From contig CM049998.1 in the NCBI GenBank assembly GCA_016630955.3, positions 310,001 through 374,000 of the forward strand: DNA of 64,000 bases, written 5' to 3'. This DNA is from Didymella arachidicola (Eukaryota > Ascomycota > Dothideomycetes > Pleosporales > Didymellaceae). The translations under genes were made by a program, and so were the position numbers. Shown here piece after piece: positions 1 through 11,209 of this stretch (within the stretch, counting starts at the first letter, position 1; the number at the start of each line of letters is the position of its first letter). The notes under the pieces were generated by a model. The model had not been told where the DNA came from, did no database searches, and saw only the letters and a program-made list of their open reading frames with translations.

Positions 1-24
1 TGGAAAGCAGAAGCACAGTTCGCA

Positions 25-1407
25 ATGGAGTCATCGTGTTTCTGCGTTGTTTGCGGTTCGCCGTTCGGCCTCTTTGGAGAAGTCCACAGCTTTGATACGG
101 AAGCGGAACACTACCAGGTGAATAGGATGCCTTCAAGATATTGGGTGATGATTAACAGTGCTCAGTGGATGCGAATTCACCGCTTGATAGGCAGCCGCCA
201 TGACGTTCACCACCACAATATGGCAGATCTCTCCGAGGATGGCTTTCAGTATGTTTCCCGGCGTATGGAGCGTGCTCGTAATGACCCCAAGCAGCTCTGC
301 CTGTTACAACACCTCAGACTGCTCAGATGTCTTCCTTTCTGTAAGATCGACATACAATGATGGCAATGACTTTCTGTTCCACATAGATGGTCTCTACCCG
401 GACACAAACATTCCACACTCCATCACAATCAATGCGATGCAGCGGATCCAGGACTACGACACCGTATTTGCGCTACACGAAGACTGTCTGCAGATCAGTC
501 GCCGAGTCATCGAACACCTGCAGCCTGTCACACCGGGGGTGAAACACCGGTCCTCTTTGTCCATTTTGAACAAGATCTTGCAGTCTCGCTACAGAAGAAA
601 TGCGAAGTGTGCCAAACCTAACAGTATAATTGCAAAGAACGACCTCTTCAATCTATGTATCGCAACAGGCATGAATGGTGCAAAAAGTGTCGTCTGTCTG
701 TCCCTTCTGGAGTGGTGGGAGGGACTGTACGATGTAAGCAGCTGAACACCGGCGTTCTGGCCCTACTAACGCATACATAGAAATTCTACACAGATCCAAT
801 GCGCCTCAAAAACATTACTGCCTATGTGCACAGACTACTCAAGGACACTGTCGCTCCCAAAACGTTGTCGATGTCCTTTGTGCAGTCCAATGGCGTTTTG
901 AGTGGCATAGAGCGCTTACCAACTGAACTGCTTATTCGAATCAGTACTCATCTTTCCCCTTATTCGGCTCTCGCATTGCATCGTGGGTCCACAACGCTAG
1001 CAAGGAAAGTACCAATGGACAATTACTACTGGCGAACCACCATCCTGAATGGCGCAGCCCTGCCATATCTGTGGGATGTCAGCATGCGAGAGCTTGAAAT
1101 AGCCCTTCAGAGGCATCTCGCAGCTGCGGCAGATGCAAGCTCGATGTGGGATTGGAAGTCAGTGGGAGAGCTGCTGGCGAGCAAGCGGTTTCCTCCCAAA
1201 AGCTCAGATCTTCGAATCGCGGGCTTGCCAGGTGGTCTCTGGAACAGAAGAAGAATCTGGTCCATCGTTGAAGAGGCCTATAACGACGACTACGGGCATT
1301 CTTCCGACAAAGATGGAAACAACATCGTGCAGAAGCACCAAAGAAGAGAGCCAGTATTCGACTGGCAACTGGAGGAAATCATGAACGATCTCGGCCATTA
1401 CTCGTAG
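25..1407 (+). CDS. F-box domain protein, 3 exons
   Basis: Exons 25-340, 387-733 and 781-1407 join in frame to a 429-residue protein. The introns are 46 and 47 nt; the second has a CTAAC branch site at 764-768. An F-box lies at about residues 264-305 (GIERLPTELLIRISTHLSPY and what follows), which in this family binds Skp1 in an SCF ubiquitin ligase; the rest would select the substrate. The N-terminus carries a CxCxxCG motif (residues 5-11) that resembles half of a small zinc ribbon. The middle part (HEDCLQISRRVIEHL) is a style common in ascomycete F-box proteins. No leucine-rich or WD repeats were recognised, so the target is unknown. The start is the first ATG of an open frame. The gene is convergent with the spherulin-4-like gene, 19 bp away. 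Confidence 0.75.
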
Positions 1408-1426
1408 GGGACTCTACCACCTCACG

Positions 1427-2715
1427 CTACCATATCAAGTCCAGCCACTGCTCCCATAGCGATCCGTATCCGCTATACACGTCCTCGGTGAGATCGGTAA
1501 TATACAGCCACTCTACGCTACGCCTCACGTCGTCAACAATCTTACGGAGATGTACGTTGCCGGTGTTCGAGGGTGTTGAGTGGATCAGCACGCCAAAATT
1601 CTGCCTATGCAAGCTATGCTTCTCTAAACCCCCGACGTTGTTGCTCAGCCGCTCACGACTTGGGAAGTCCGAGTAGGCACCTTCAAATACAACAACTAAA
1701 TCAGTCCTGTACCGCACCAGACCGACATCTGGTACGCACCCGGGATTATGCACGACCAGCTTCGATTCAAGAAAGCCTTCGGAATGACGTACCGTGGCAC
1801 TAATGTTCCTCAGGTACTCGCTTGCATAGCCCTCGTCTTTGAACGGCGTCTGGTCGAAGAAGATTCCGTTCAATCTCAGGTCTTGGAATTTGGACCATCC
1901 GCTGTATGTCGCAGTCTCGGCGCGTACGGTAGCTATGTCGCGGGTGCCACGGTCGGTGCGGATATAGCCAAGGGTCTGTACATGCGGATACACTTCCAAC
2001 GCATTGAGCACATCGACATACTCTGCACTCGGTCGCGTACCGTTCCCAGGTCCATCGTCAGGGTTTATGATGACGGTGAATTTCACATCCTGGTGTTGGA
2101 CGATGCTTCGACGTGTCAGCAGCAATTCAGTCGATCTCCACGCCGGCAAGGGATAACTTACACGTCGTACAATCGATTCCACGATGTAGTGTCCGGGAAG
2201 GTATGTGATGGAACAAGGACATTCACCGGTAATTGTACGATGAACTTCTGTGCTAGAACTGCGACCAATGGCACTCCAACAACGACCAGAAATGCCAAGG
2301 AGAGCGTCACCGACAACGCCAACACGCGATCATCGATGCCCGAGCATGTGACCCTAAGCTTCCTCTTCTCACCCGATTGCAGCGAACATTGTCTGTAGTA
2401 AGCAGCAAGTGCCCTCGACTGCCGGTTCTCGGGATGTGGCCGCGTGGGTCTCTCAGCAACGATCACAGCTGGCTTGAGGGGCGTGATCTTGTCTTTGTCC
2501 TCCAGCTCATCGAATATCTGGTCTTGCGAATAGACCGAGCTTGCAGGCCTTATGCTTAGAGGTATCGAGATTGGCCGTGATGAGCGCTCGCTTCTGCGGC
2601 TGGGGCCGGGTATCGCCAGGCTGAATGGGCTGGAGACATTGCGGGTGGTAAGGGAGTCACGGTTCGAGTTGAAGGAGGTAATGACGCTGAGACGGGGCTT
2701 TCTTGGGGATGACAT
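1427..2715 (-). CDS. Membrane-anchored spherulin-4 / GH135 (Sph3-like) protein
   Basis: Exons 2715-2162 and 2105-1427 join across a 56 nt GTAAGT...AG intron into 410 residues. A Ser/Arg-rich cytosolic tail of about 125 residues is followed by one hydrophobic segment (about residues 130-152), then a spherulin-4 domain: LVPSHTFPDTTSW, FTVIINPDDGPG, GYIRTDRGTR, GIFFDQTPF, VVHNPG, VVVFEGAYSDF. Related type II membrane proteins (Aspergillus Sph3, GH135) hydrolyse galactosaminogalactan in the cell wall or matrix. In Sph3 a conserved Asp-Glu pair and a later Glu are needed for activity. Here the pair reads Asp-Gln (FFDQ), while the later Glu (FEGAY) is kept, so catalysis is uncertain. I start at the inner ATG 2715 because the upstream ATG at 2790 adds only an unstructured stretch. 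No other galactosaminogalactan pathway gene is nearby. Confidence 0.8.
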
Positions 2716-3306
2716 TGAGGTTGTGATCAAATGGAAAGTGCCACGCTTGCTACATGTTGTTCGGTGATAGGCTTGCTCGCCACATTCCATGCTTCCAGGG
2801 CAACAAAGGTCATGACATTGGTTCTATAGCAGAGAGCGAGACTGTTCAAGCTGATGAAGCCAACGAAATCTTGTTATGGTCCGATCTGCATATCAGTGTC
2901 GTCTGTGACGAGATTGGGTTGGGCCTGGGTGGCTTCCATCTGATGTGACCGGGATTCAGTATGCCTTCGACCAACCGTCAATACGGATTTCGACACTTTA
3001 GGATCCGAACGGAAAGCCCGCGTCTGGCGGAGCCCTTCCACCACAGGATTATGTAATAGCAACATAATGCCATCTACATCTCACTTCCATTGAAGTCGTG
3101 TTCGAGTGATGGAGTGTGTGGTGTTCTTGAGCCAATCAAGGCTAGCGCACGAAATCTCAGCGTTCGGTGAGTGGGCCACAGCCAAGAGTGCCCTCTAGCG
3201 CGTGCCGCACCTCGCTTAGCGAGAAGGAGCTACCCACGAATTTTGAGCCCACGATCGCACTTCTCGCAACCTCCGTCGAATCGCTAACCCACAGCAAACC
3301 TCCAAG
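2716..3306. other. Divergent intergenic region, spherulin-like gene / RPL9
   Basis: No gene recognised. This 591 bp stretch separates the start of the minus-strand spherulin-4-like gene from the plus-strand RPL9 start and should hold both promoters. No clear TATA box was seen in front of RPL9. Confidence 0.5.
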
Positions 3307-4149
3307 ATGAAGTACATGTACGTTGTCAACGACCCGCTACGCTGCGCCAGGACCGAATCGCTGCGTCGCGCAGTCTCGCACCCTCGAACTTCGACCGCAA
3401 TGCGATTCGACGTCTGGTGGCTCCAGCGCACGCGAACGTGAGAGGCACGAACGGGACTGACAGTGCGCAGCCACTCTGAGGAATTGCTCGAGATCCCCGA
3501 GGGGGTCAAGGTCTCCATCAAGACCAGGAACGTTGTCGTTGAAGGTGCGCACACACATGCCATGGAATCGTGTGCAAAGATCGCAGGCTAATGGTCGTAG
3601 GCCCCCGTGGCAAGCTCGAGAAGTCCCTCGGCCACTTGGCTGTCTCGTTCACCCACCCCCAGAAGAACCTCATCAAGATCGAGCTCCACCACGGCTCGCG
3701 CAAGAGCGTCGCTACCCTCCGCACCGTCCGCACCCTCATCAACAACTTGATCATCGGTGTCACCAAGGGCTACAAGTACAAGATGCGCTACGTCTACGCC
3801 CATTTCCCCATCAACGTCAACATCGAGAAGAACAAGGAGACCGACCAGTTCGAGGTTGAGATCAGGAACTTCATTGGCGAGAAGCTTGTACGCAGGGTGG
3901 TCATGAGGCCCGGTGTCAACGTCGAGGCATCGAAGAACCAGAAGGATGAGCTTCAGCTCACCGGAAACGTAAGCGTGCTCTTGGAGCTTACTATGGTTCA
4001 GCCTGCTAACGGACAGCCAGTCCCTCGAGGATGTTTCCCAGTCAGCCGCCGACATCCAGCAGATCTGCAAGGTCCGCAACAAGGATATCCGAAAGTTCTT
4101 GGACGGTCTCTACGTCTCGGAGCGCGGCAACATCGAGGAGGATGCGTAA
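3307..4149 (+). CDS. RPL9: 60S ribosomal protein L9 (uL6), 4 exons
   Basis: Exons 3307-3317, 3471-3544, 3601-3968 and 4021-4149 give 193 residues (yeast L9 has 191). The first coding exon is only 11 nt (ATGAAGTACAT). The splice to the acceptor at 3470 produces MKYIHSEELLEIPEGVKV, the expected uL6 start. Hallmarks are VEGPRGKL, TFxHP-type FTHPQKN, IELHHGSRK, LINNLIIGVTKGYKYKM, YAHFPIN and the end FLDGLYVSERG. The protein belongs to the large ribosomal subunit near the sarcin-ricin loop and the GTPase-factor site. Introns are 153, 56 and 52 nt, and the last two carry CTAA-type branch sites. The long first intron right after the start is common in fungal ribosomal protein genes and often holds regulatory sequence; that role is inferred here. 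Confidence 0.95.
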
Positions 4150-4732
4150 GCGAGTGCGATGAACGGGAGTACGGCTTGAATCTTTCACGGGCACATGAAC
4201 GACTACGAGTGTCTTTGCATCATGGACTGCGGTCGGCGCCTTGGGGGATAACTTCAAAAATGATGTTCAATACCATCATCGTCGTAAAGACGAACCCAAC
4301 ACACCTCCGCGCTCTCCTCATGACCGGTGATGTCTGATATCGTGACTAACTGTCGAAGAACCGACTGCGTTACTAAGTACCTATTGTGCAGTCTTGCAAG
4401 GGCACGCTGAACGTCAGAACAGCGCTGCATACTCACGATAGCATGTATCGGTATCTTTCCGCATCACGTCAGATAATGGCCAATTAACATGACGCACTTT
4501 TGGCGGCCGAGCTGCGGCACCCCGCTACACCACCATCACCGATCTTATCATCGTCAATCGCCGGCTACCGCAACGGCATGCTTAACCATTCAGCCGCAGC
4601 AATTGCCTAATCAAGCAGCATATTACCCACCCGCAAGTTATAAGATGACTGCTTCGGCGACACGGCCGAGATTGTATAGAATAATCTCCTCTGTCGTCTC
4701 TGAAGCTCCGCTGCACATCACGTTCTGCAATA
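4150..4732. other. Intergenic, RPL9 to aldo-keto reductase
   Basis: 583 bp between two plus-strand genes, holding the RPL9 3' end and the reductase promoter. A CCAAT motif (GGCCAATTAAC, about 4478) and AT-rich TATA-like stretches (TTATAAGA near 4640, TGTATAGAATAA near 4674) lie upstream of the reductase ATG. No other gene seen. Confidence 0.4.
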
Positions 4733-5924
4733 ATGCCTGCTGACAAGCTGGATATCCAGGGCCTCCTCAAGGAGTCCAAGGCCGAATACAGGCAGCTAGG
4801 AAAAAGTGGCCTGCGTGTGTCGGTACCCATCTTTGGATGTATGTCCTTTGGGTCAAGCAAATGGCAGCCCTGGGTGATTGAAGAAGAGGAAGCCCTCCCT
4901 CTCCTGAAGGCTGCCTGGGACCGCGGCCTTACGACGTGGGACACCGGTATGCCCTCCGTTAAGGCCTTCATCTCTTCTAACTAACACAACCCAGCCAACG
5001 TCTACTCAAACGGCGTCTCCGAAGAGATTGTTGGCAAAGCAATCAAAAAGTTCTCCATCCCTCGCAACAAGCTCACCATCCTCACAAAATGCTTTGGCGC
5101 CGTCGGCGAAGACCCCGGCCTACGCGCTATCAAATACCCAAAAGAGCTCCCGCAGCTCAAAGACTACACGAACCACATCGGCCTCAGCCGCACCGCCATC
5201 TTCAACGCTGTCGACGCCTCGCTCGCCCGCCTCGACACCCCGTACATTGACCTGCTGCAGATCCACCGCTTCGATGACACGGTTCCGATCGAGGAGACGA
5301 TGGAGGCGTTGCACGACCTCGTCAAGAGCGGAAAGGTGCGCTACATTGGCGCGAGCAGCATGTGGGCAGTGCAATTTGCTAGCATGCAATTTGTGGCGGA
5401 GAAGCACGGATGGACCAAATTCGTGAGCATGCAGAACCATTACAATCTGCTGTATCGCGAAGAGGAGAGGGAGATGAACCGGTTCTGTAATATGACGGGT
5501 GTGGGGCTTATTCCGGTATGTCTTGCTTTCCCTTACCTTAGCACTCTCTTTTCGACTTTGTATCTGACGTAGATTGCAGTGGGCTCCTCTTTGCCGCGGT
5601 CACCTCGCACGCCCCGCCGCAGCCTTTGGCTCTACGAAGCGCTCCGAAGGCGAGAAGGAAGCTGCCGAGCAGCAGACCGGACACACAGAAGCGGACCGTC
5701 AGATTGTCCAGAGGGTGGAAGAACTTGCGGGCAAGCATGATTGGAAGATGAGCCATGTGGCACTTGCTTGGATCAACAAGCGTGTTACTAGCCCTATCAT
5801 TGGGTTCTCGAGTGTTGAGCGCATGGATGAGGCGCTGGAGGCTAAGGGCAAGGTGTTGAGCGCGGAGGAGGAGAAGTATCTTGAGGAGTTGTATGAGAGC
5901 AGGAAGATTGTTGGACACTCGTAG
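4733..5924 (+). CDS. Aldo-keto reductase, 3 exons
   Basis: Exons 4733-4946, 4995-5515 and 5580-5924 join to 359 residues, with introns of 48 and 64 nt. The fold is an NADPH-dependent aldo-keto reductase. The catalytic tetrad is visible: Asp70 and Tyr75 (WDTANVYSNG), Lys103 (LTILTKCFG) and His162 (DLLQIHRFD). Further family marks are GKVRYIGASS, NHYNLLYREEEREMN, IPWAPL at the second splice joint, and the NADP-binding end SPIIGFSSVERMDEAL. The closest style is the fungal versiconal hemiacetal acetate reductase / aryl-alcohol dehydrogenase-like group, but the substrate cannot be read from sequence. No polyketide synthase or other pathway gene is adjacent, so a general detoxification or redox role is as likely as a biosynthetic one. 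Probably cytosolic; no signal peptide. Confidence 0.9.
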
Positions 5925-6948
5925 ACGGAGGGGAGGCCACAATCAACTGGAGCCTGCTGGACCTGCAGATCAACATCGAGTTCATGACTCTTTGCTGTTG
6001 CAAAGCTCCTGTACCGATCAGTTCATTCCCCAGCCAGCTCGACCAAGTTGCCAACACATGCAAACACTTCACGGTATCGAGTCTTCGCATCTTCGATCAT
6101 ATGTGAGTAAACGTTATCGAATCGCTGGTTAGTGGTGTTCGTGTAAATGTCAAGCAGCAGGCGGGAGGATGATCTGTGCGACTTGCATGTATCTCGATCA
6201 TTCTTAAGTCAGTCCAGCCTCATCAGATTTTCTACAGAATCCGCAATAAAGCACTCATCACATGATTGTGTCCCATGCGGTACCACCGGGAAGAGAGCCA
6301 ATGGTGTGGACTTGTAGCTCTCTTGCACCATCAGGATTAGAGTTCATGTCCAATTGCGGTTTGCAGGTACCAAGTGGAGCCTGCGACACCCCCTCTGACT
6401 TCCCGCCGCGTTATGGACCGAACTGCAGTGATGTGCAAGATGCCCAATCGGCCGTATGACGTCAATCGCTGTCGCGTGATTGACATCACACCACAATGTC
6501 GAGACTGCGAACACAGCAGGGACTACAAGATTGAGGCTCAAGAGCCAGTCAACAATATGACGGAGGCTCAATTGCTAGCTTGCGAGCATCATTGAGGTGC
6601 CGCCGCCCCTCTTGGTTGTATCAGGGCGCATTGTTGGCGTCGCGTCGATAGGCGTTTCCCCGCATTCATTACCCCAGACACCAGCTGGTCATAGCTCCAC
6701 ACTGCCAAATCCGGCCCCGATTGGAAGAGCTGATGGTGTGGTGAACAGGTGACTGCCTCCTTTGCTTCCGCCGACTGATTAACCCCTCATTCAAAAGCGT
6801 CTCAGCCCCCTCCCTCTGACCCTCACACACTCACCTGTGCCCAAACTTTCTTCTCACTTCACCAAGTGCGATTTCACAGCTCCTCTAGCTTCCTGCTTAC
6901 AACCCAATCAACCAAGCTCTTGCTTATTCCCACACCACCGCTCCAACC
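5925..6948. other. Intergenic, no gene recognised
   Basis: About 1 kb between two plus-strand genes. The short frames here show no family features. It contains a perfect CRE-type palindrome TGACGTCA at 6457-6464, which starts a short imperfect inverted repeat. A CT-rich stretch near 6800-6945 directly precedes the next start codon and is typical of fungal 5' leaders. Confidence 0.4.
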
Positions 6949-7782
6949 ATGGCAGAAACCGAGGCAACCCTTTCTAAGGTTGACTCTGCTACCCAGCAGC
7001 CTGAGGTCAAGGCCAAGCGGCGACCAAGTTCTATGGCAGCTGACTGCTACGACATCCTCGACCTCCGTAAGTTCCACGCGATTGAACTCCGTGAGGGGCA
7101 GCAAGTGAGGGGAAGCGGGGCTGACACAATGACAGAGAAAGAGGGCAAGGAAATCAACATTGCGCCCGAGACACAAAAGCTAGGGTGGTAAGTTCATTAC
7201 TTCGCCCTGCCGATGTGCCTTGTCAGCTGTTGGCTGCGCACACCCTGTTGTCCATTGCCTGGCTGCATGCAAATTGACTTGTTCCCTCCCCGACTAACTG
7301 GCGTGATAGGAAGCTGAACAAGTCACCATCAACGGTCGAGGACCCCTCGGCGCTGTCACTGCCCTTGTGCATACCCAAGGTTAAGAAAATCACCCTGCAC
7401 TTCCCTCTAGGCCTTGAGGTCTCCGCCCGCAACATGAAGGGCGTGACAATCAAGGACGCATTAGATGCTATCCACAAGCAGTTCAAGAAGAGGGTACGTT
7501 TTCTTGGCCCAGCATTCCTCCGCACGTGAACCTGACGTCGGCGAGCGGTTTACCCCGCACCTGATCCATACACGTCAATCCCATCTAAGGCATCGCTAAT
7601 GGTACTCACAGCAAGACGACGAGTTCGAAAAGCCCTACCTAGCAGGCTTCGAGTGGGACCCTAAGGAGGACTACACACGGTTCATCGTCCACCAGACAGC
7701 CGTTCCCACCTCATCGTTCACCAAGGATCAGTCTTCTAAGAAGAAGAAGAAGAAGGCCGCCGAGGAGGGCACTGAGGAGTAA
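6949..7782 (+). CDS. Small conserved fungal protein, DUF6699-like
   Basis: Four exons, 6949-7066, 7136-7187, 7310-7493 and 7612-7782, join to 174 residues with introns of 69, 122 and 118 nt. The middle (GWKLNKSPST, CIPKVKKITLHFP, GVTIKDALDAIHKQF) resembles DUF6699, a fungal domain of unknown function with a conserved Trp start and a TVxDxLxxI helix. The N-terminus is polar and unstructured. The C-terminus is a basic patch (SSKKKKKKAAEE) that could be a nuclear or nucleic-acid-binding tail. The 69 nt first intron has no stop and keeps frame, so a retained form is possible in principle. The domain name is a tentative match from pattern memory; the gene itself is well supported by consistent splice phases and a coding-like composition. 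Confidence 0.6.
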
Positions 7783-8522
7783 ATGAATGACTCGCCCCCT
7801 TCTTCCCTGACCTCGACTCTACGTCCTCGGTCGTAGCTGCGTACTTCTATATCGGCTGGTGGCAGGTACGGTGGGCACGATCGAAGAACGGTAAACCTTT
7901 GCATTGGTATGGGAAGAGCGAGCGCGCTGCTGCGAGTGATCCGGCCGGCGTTTCGTGGGCCTCAAGGCTTGCGTCGTGCTGGCTGTTGCGCGGTATTGGC
8001 GCTCGTGGGACGACTCATGGTTGCTCTACACCTATATATGTACGTTATAGGCACTCGTTCGGGCTGCTGGATAGCGCCTGGAGAATGAGAAGACCTTGTA
8101 TCATGAATGCCTTTCTACGTGCTGCTGTAATGTTGTTGAGGAAGTGGACAAGGATCCACCCACGGGCTCCTCTTTCCCGTCCAAAGTGCGGTTGGCAGGT
8201 GCTAAGCGACAGTGCCCTGCGCCCAAACATCCAGCTCCACTCGCACCTGTATTGTGAAGAGAACCTCAAACGCGATCTGCAGCATTTACTGTCGAACGCG
8301 ACAGCACCCACGACATCACTCGAGCATTCAACCGCGCAGGATGGTCGTTCGCTATGGTTGTCCGGGCGCCAATCCTAGCACAACCATTTGGGTGCCACTG
8401 GCGGGGCGGCCCCTGGCGAGTCAGTGGCCACCTAGCACAGTAGCTACATCTGTCAGCCACTCGCTGTTTTGCTCTCCCATACATAACAACATGAACAGAA
8501 GATCACCAATGAAACAACCGAC
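7783..8522. other. Intergenic, no gene recognised
   Basis: 740 bp between two plus-strand genes. Frames in both directions are short and lack family features. It should contain the 3' end of the DUF6699-like gene and the promoter of the F-box gene. Confidence 0.4.
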
Positions 8523-10466
8523 ATGAGCTTTGTACTTCCAATCCGCCCATCGAGGTCTTCCAAGCCTTCCACAACCCCGAAGGCGATCAGGGCGGCCAGA
8601 ACACTTCAGCCACCGTCTGAGTCTCCACGCCGAAGACCAAGCTTGGCCACACGTGCCGGGATTACTAAACGTCGAAGAAGTGTATCCACGAACTTCGATG
8701 CACCATCTATGAGTTTTTTCGAGGCCATGTTTGGAGATGACTTCCCTGATGCTTTCGCACACGACGGCCGTAGTTGCAGGAGCAACAAAACACTGCTAGA
8801 CCTACCTGCCGAATCGCTGGAAGTTATCTGCCAACACCTCCCCGGAATGGCCATCAAACGCCTCCGACTGACGAGCAGAGAGCTTGCTGAGAAGGTGGAT
8901 TTACGCATCGACCGCGTTTACATCTCTCCAAACCGTGCAAACCTCGACTGTCTGAACAACATACTCGACCATCCTCGTTGTTCCATTCAGGTTGAGGAGC
9001 TGGTGTGGGACGATGCGCAGCTTGACCATATACCAACGCTCGATGTCTTTCGAGGTCGCATTCAACATGACGAAGCGCAAGTCAGGATTGCTCTTGAAGA
9101 CCATCTGTCAACGCTCTTTGAAAATCAGACCGAGGAAGAAGCAGAATACGAGTCAATCGGCGTTCAAGACTGCTTACAAGACGACGGCGAGTTGACTGAC
9201 ATTGGCAAAGCTATCCTGCTCAATGCGAACGACGAGAGATCCAAGAACATCATTGTCAATTGTGCCTCAGCGATGAGCCTTGAGGATAGCTATGATCTGT
9301 ATCAAAAGCTACTTCAAGATGAGAGGGAGATTATCAAACGAGGGTGGGACGAAATCGCTCTTTCGCGTGCGGTCGAGCAACTTCCGAACCTGAGGCGAAT
9401 CACTATCACGACTGAAGCCTGGAGACCTTGGCACCTTGTGCCAGTACACGACACGCCCTTCCATCGCGCCCTACCGGCAGGTTTCCGCAAGCCATCGGTG
9501 CATCCTTGGGCAGACTGGGGGTTTTCAAAGTTGTTGCGTGGGAACCTGGCACGCGACGATATCCTACAAAATTATCGAACAGAAGAGAGAGGCTATAGCA
9601 TTCTAATGTCTTTATTGGCCTCAAGACCGGTCCTTGGCCTGCAGGAGTTCGTTATGGATACGGGGTGCGAGAACATTGGCCTACCTCTGGACCCCATCAA
9701 CCAGCCAGATCTCAATCATGCATTTCGTGACCACGCGAAATGTGTACAGATTTTCAGCACCGCGCCGCTCAGGAGACTTCAGCTATCAATTGTGGAGGAG
9801 GGCGCGCAGATATACGAAGGCCCTCGGGGAGATCTTCTTAAAGGTTTGCTCAGCGTCATCCCCAGCCTCGAAGACTTGGACCTCAAGTACAATGTGCCGG
9901 AGCCGTATGGTGCAGCTTGCGAGCTTTTTGATGAGACTTTTCTCCGGACGCATTGCCCTAATATCAAGAGGTTTGCTCTCCGTCTTGCAAAAGTGGAGAA
10001 CAGTTGGATTTTCAATGTCATCAGAAGCCTCGAAAATGTGGAATATGTCATCCTCGACAGGCTTCAGCTCTGCGAGAGCGCGTCGGACAGCGACAGCGTC
10101 TTCCATCGCTTGCAGCGACATTACTCCGGTCGGTCCTTCCGAGGCCCAAGCTTCACCTGGGCCGACGCTCTGTGTAACCACGTGAGAGCAGACCGCCCAT
10201 TTCGCTCGTCGAGATGGGTGGCAATGGTTCAGAACGAGCTCGATGCATTCTTGTATGATGGCGGTGAATTTCCTCTCACCTGGCTGGAGCGCGATATTCC
10301 TTATTATCCTCAACGCCGCGCCGTTGTCAAACAAAACCTTGGATGGCTTGTGGATGCCAGAGACCCTGCAACTCGCATTCCTAATACCGAAACAACTGCT
10401 GCTAAAGCGATGGCGATGAGGAGTTGGCCAGTCTATCAACCAACAGCTTTTGTGCGTGAACGGTGA
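8523..10466 (+). CDS. F-box-like protein, intronless, 647 aa
   Basis: Single open frame from ATG to stop. Residues 1-60 are Ser/Arg/Pro-rich and probably disordered. An F-box-like motif follows at about 90-130 (LLDLPAESLEVICQHLPGMAIKRLRLTSREL). The remaining 500 residues have irregular leucine-rich stretches (PNLRRITITTEAW, APLRRLQLSIVEE, IPSLEDLDLKYNVPEPYG, CPNIKRFALRLAKVEN, LENVEYVILDRLQL), as in fungal F-box/LRR proteins of plant-associated ascomycetes. The expected role is substrate recognition in an SCF ubiquitin ligase; the substrate is unknown. The first ATG is used, and the ORF lacks in-frame stops over 1.9 kb, which is strong coding evidence. No relation by sequence to the F-box gene at 25-1407 beyond the motif. 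Confidence 0.8.
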   Translation: MSFVLPIRPSRSSKPSTTPKAIRAARTLQPPSESPRRRPSLATRAGITKRRRSVSTNFDAPSMSFFEAMFGDDFPDAFAHDGRSCRSNKTLLDLPAESLEVICQHLPGMAIKRLRLTSRELAEKVDLRIDRVYISPNRANLDCLNNILDHPRCSIQVEELVWDDAQLDHIPTLDVFRGRIQHDEAQVRIALEDHLSTLFENQTEEEAEYESIGVQDCLQDDGELTDIGKAILLNANDERSKNIIVNCASAMSLEDSYDLYQKLLQDEREIIKRGWDEIALSRAVEQLPNLRRITITTEAWRPWHLVPVHDTPFHRALPAGFRKPSVHPWADWGFSKLLRGNLARDDILQNYRTEERGYSILMSLLASRPVLGLQEFVMDTGCENIGLPLDPINQPDLNHAFRDHAKCVQIFSTAPLRRLQLSIVEEGAQIYEGPRGDLLKGLLSVIPSLEDLDLKYNVPEPYGAACELFDETFLRTHCPNIKRFALRLAKVENSWIFNVIRSLENVEYVILDRLQLCESASDSDSVFHRLQRHYSGRSFRGPSFTWADALCNHVRADRPFRSSRWVAMVQNELDAFLYDGGEFPLTWLERDIPYYPQRRAVVKQNLGWLVDARDPATRIPNTETTAAKAMAMRSWPVYQPTAFVRER

Positions 10467-11209
10467 ACGCGTTCTTCATTGACAGTATCTTGATCTGTAA
10501 GCAAGATGGAGACCAAGGCCTCCACTCGATACCTCGCATCCGTCGTGCTGGATCAAAGCGCTCTTATTTCTTGGCCGGCATGGCGACTCGAGCAAGCGCA
10601 AACATACCTGGCCACCAAAGGCTTCGGGAACATTGTCCCATTGCGCGCAGGACCTCACCCATTCGTTCCAGTATGGTCAGTCAAAGCAAGACCCCACACG
10701 GAGCAGCCCGTAAACCCTCTTCAACCGATTTGAGAGCCAATTGCGATCGCTGCCAAAGATGGGGGTCACACGCAAAGTCCTCCACTCCTCGTTGCGATGC
10801 TATCAAATCGCCTTTGAGCACCTTGCTTCTCAGCTTTGCGACGATTCTTGACAGCCGTACTGGCCTAGTATGACCACCATACATCTGAAGAGGATTATGT
10901 GCCTTGTTCGCAATGGTATACACATCGCCAGAGTCTATGAGGCTGCTTTCTGCGCAGACTTGCGGGAAGAAAGGCATCCTTGTTACTCTTTGAGCGTCTA
11001 GGGGCCGGATTTCCTATCAGCCACGACACAGATGGCCAACAGGACAAAGGGCCTTTGTGGAAGGCTAATCACCTGTGTCGGTCAGGTAAATTCTCGTCGG
11101 GCTCCGCGCTGGCAGATAGCATGACATTACGTCTCTGCAAGCAACAGCTCCATCTGCACACATATCGTGCAGATATTCTACATCCATGACCATCATCCAC
11201 AGCGATCAC
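10467..11209. other. Intergenic, no gene recognised
   Basis: 743 bp between the F-box gene and the minus-strand coiled-coil paralogs. Two open frames of about 100-140 codons exist (plus 10463-10873, minus 10681-10977), but neither has recognisable motifs or a convincing intron structure. I see nothing else. Confidence 0.35.

Noticed and set aside
1748..2398. A 216-codon plus-strand frame
   Set aside because: Antisense to the spherulin-4-like gene, whose homology and intron fit decide the strand.
1427..2715. A galactosaminogalactan biosynthesis cluster
   Set aside because: Only the spherulin-4-like gene is here. No epimerase, deacetylase or glycosyltransferase neighbour was found.
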